From contig NZ_CP033169.1 of NCBI RefSeq assembly GCF_003691585.1, positions 1,736,001 to 1,800,000 on the forward strand: 64,000 nt of DNA, in the 5' to 3' direction. Each line of letters begins with the position of its first letter. The first letter of the stretch is position 1. Source of the stretch: Biomaibacter acetigenes (GTDB taxonomy: Bacteria; Bacillota; Thermosediminibacteria; Thermosediminibacterales; Tepidanaerobacteraceae). Position numbers and translations under genes: made by a program. A model generated the notes under the pieces. The model did no database searches, was not told where the DNA came from, and worked only from the letters and a program-made list of their open reading frames with translations. Positions 62,147-64,000 of the stretch are shown in pieces.

Positions 62147-62530
62147 CTACAGATTCACTCCCAGCACCCCTGCCAGTGCTCCTACAGCAAAGCCTAAAAC
62201 TAAATCTATCACCGTACCCAAACCAAAAGACATCGAAGGCATGACAAAAAGTCCCAGTATTAAAAGTATAGCTACGTATAAGAATCCAATCAACCCTCCA
62301 TGGAGCCAGCCAAGTTGTTCAATATCCCTGGTAGCGTTTATACCGCTTATTATTATACTCACCGCACTCAATACTATCACTACTGGAGGTATGATGTTTT
62401 CGGATATTTTAGTGAAATACAGTATTCCACCGAATATTAGAAACAAAACCAGTGTCAGCAAGTAAGCATTTAAAGTGCCCCGGGCAATTTTAATGTAATT
62501 TAGACCTTTTTTTATCTTGGAAGACTTCAT
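62147..62530 (-). CDS. TIGR04086 family membrane protein
   Basis: 127 residues with four membrane helices (about 20-40, 46-66, 76-96, 104-125) and the family pattern GINATRDIEQLGWLHGGLIGFLYVAIL. Found beside SCIFF genes in Clostridia; role unknown, possibly peptide export or immunity. Its ribosome-binding site is buried in a hairpin. Confidence 0.9.
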   Translation of the reverse strand: MKSSKIKKGLNYIKIARGTLNAYLLTLVLFLIFGGILYFTKISENIIPPVVIVLSAVSIIISGINATRDIEQLGWLHGGLIGFLYVAILLILGLFVMPSMSFGLGTVIDLVLGFAVGALAGVLGVNL

Positions 62531-62537
62531 AATAAAT

Positions 62538-62581
62538 CGACCTCCTTTTTTTACTAATACTTTATTTACTAAAGGAGGTCG
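62538..62581 (-). promoter_or_regulatory. Hairpin sequestering the ribosome-binding site of the TIGR04086 gene
   Basis: On the minus strand CGACCTCCTTT (plus 62571-62581) is exactly complementary to AAAGGAGGTCG (plus 62538-62548), with a 22-nt AT-rich loop. The downstream arm is the GGAGG site 8-10 nt before the ATG at 62528-62530. Paired, it should block translation; no T-run follows, so it is not a normal terminator. Confidence 0.75.
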
Positions 62582-62593
62582 AATATGACAAAA

Positions 62594-62878
62594 TTATTCG
62601 CTTTTTTCCGCTTTCTTTAAAACATTTCCTATAGCCGAGCGTGTCACCTTTATCTTTAGTTTGTCTCCAACTTCTAAAGTTATGACATCTTCCTTGATGT
62701 TAAGAATCCTACCGTAAATCCCGCCGATGGTGATAATATCATCACCTTCTTTTAAGCTGGCGAGCATATTTTTACGATCTTTTTCCCTTTTTTGCTGAGG
62801 CCTGATAATCAAAAAATAAAAGATCGCAAATATTAATATTAGTGGGCCAAATTGCTGCAGGAAAATAGCCGGATTCAA
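62594..62878 (-). CDS. yajC: Preprotein translocase subunit YajC
   Basis: 94 residues: one membrane helix (about 10-24), then RPQQKREKDRKNMLASLKEGDDIITIGGIYGRILNIKEDVITLEVGDKLKIKVTRSAI. Accessory of SecDF. Between tgt and the TIGR04086 gene. Confidence 0.96.
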   Translation of the reverse strand: MNPAIFLQQFGPLILIFAIFYFLIIRPQQKREKDRKNMLASLKEGDDIITIGGIYGRILNIKEDVITLEVGDKLKIKVTRSAIGNVLKKAEKSE

Positions 62879-62953
62879 ATTACGATCCCGCCCTTTCTCT
62901 TATATTTATAAATATTTAATTCTATACAAAAGTGAAAAATCCTTTTTTATACA

Positions 62954-64000
<1,047 letters not shown>

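Overview
The window looks like chromosomal DNA of a spore-forming, probably thermophilic clostridial Firmicute (Thermoanaerobacterales/Thermosediminibacterales-like). Support: a complete spoIIIA operon and sigK, strong GGAGG ribosome-binding sites with frequent TTG/GTG starts, an OLE RNA, two T-box leaders, a Mn-type yybP-ykoY leader, a 6S RNA beside tcdA/aspS as in Bacillus, and a SCIFF peptide gene. The genus is inference. Almost everything is on the minus strand; only the P-type ATPase and HtrA are on plus.

Layout, left to right (most transcription runs right to left). 1-0.95 kb: start of a membrane protein gene (oapA-like) preceded by a ~610-nt OLE RNA with its own promoter. 0.95-5 kb: ispA, xseB, xseA, nusB and an Asp23/AmaP/DUF2273 envelope cluster. 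5.2-10.4 kb: spoIIIAA-AH. 10.4-12.1 kb: a complete IS1182-type element inserted in the rho-independent terminator upstream of spoIIIAA, flanked by exact 18-bp copies of that hairpin. 12.1-15.3 kb: zinc-ribbon protein, efp, M24 peptidase, aroQ, aroK. 15.3-25.6 kb: a full type IV pilus operon (pilB-T-C-A-D, four minor pilin-like genes, ComFB-like gene, pilM-N-O). 25.9-30.7 kb: yqeG, sigK, a PBP, mltG, queT. 30.8-33.9 kb: riboswitch-controlled cation ATPase. 33.9-37.4 kb: fur, serA and an aminotransferase under a serine-type T-box. 37.4-42.4 kb: DUF1292, ruvX, aldo/keto reductase, ireB, alaS. 42.4-47.5 kb: rseC, csoR, tcdA, 6S RNA, aspS, hisS with a histidine-type T-box. 47.6-55.5 kb: htrA, small genes, dtd, relA, apt, recJ. 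55.6-59.6 kb: LapA-like, VWA/MoxR pair, coiled-coil protein. 59.6-64 kb: secF, secD, SCIFF peptide (scfA), TIGR04086 membrane protein, yajC and tgt (cut by the window edge).

Six genes (spoIIIAE, a PBP, aspS, an MBL hydrolase, relA, apt) are broken by eight single-base indels, nearly all in homopolymer runs. Correcting each indel restores a full-length protein, and aspS is expected to be essential, so sequence error is the most likely cause. These genes are annotated over their reconstructed extents.

The most notable non-coding or accessory items are the OLE RNA locus, the terminator-targeted IS, the SCIFF precursor without an adjacent maturase, a hairpin that buries the ribosome-binding site of the TIGR04086 gene, a ~102-bp tandem repeat beside spoIIIAH, and a pseudopilin with a glycine-rich linker and extra membrane helix.
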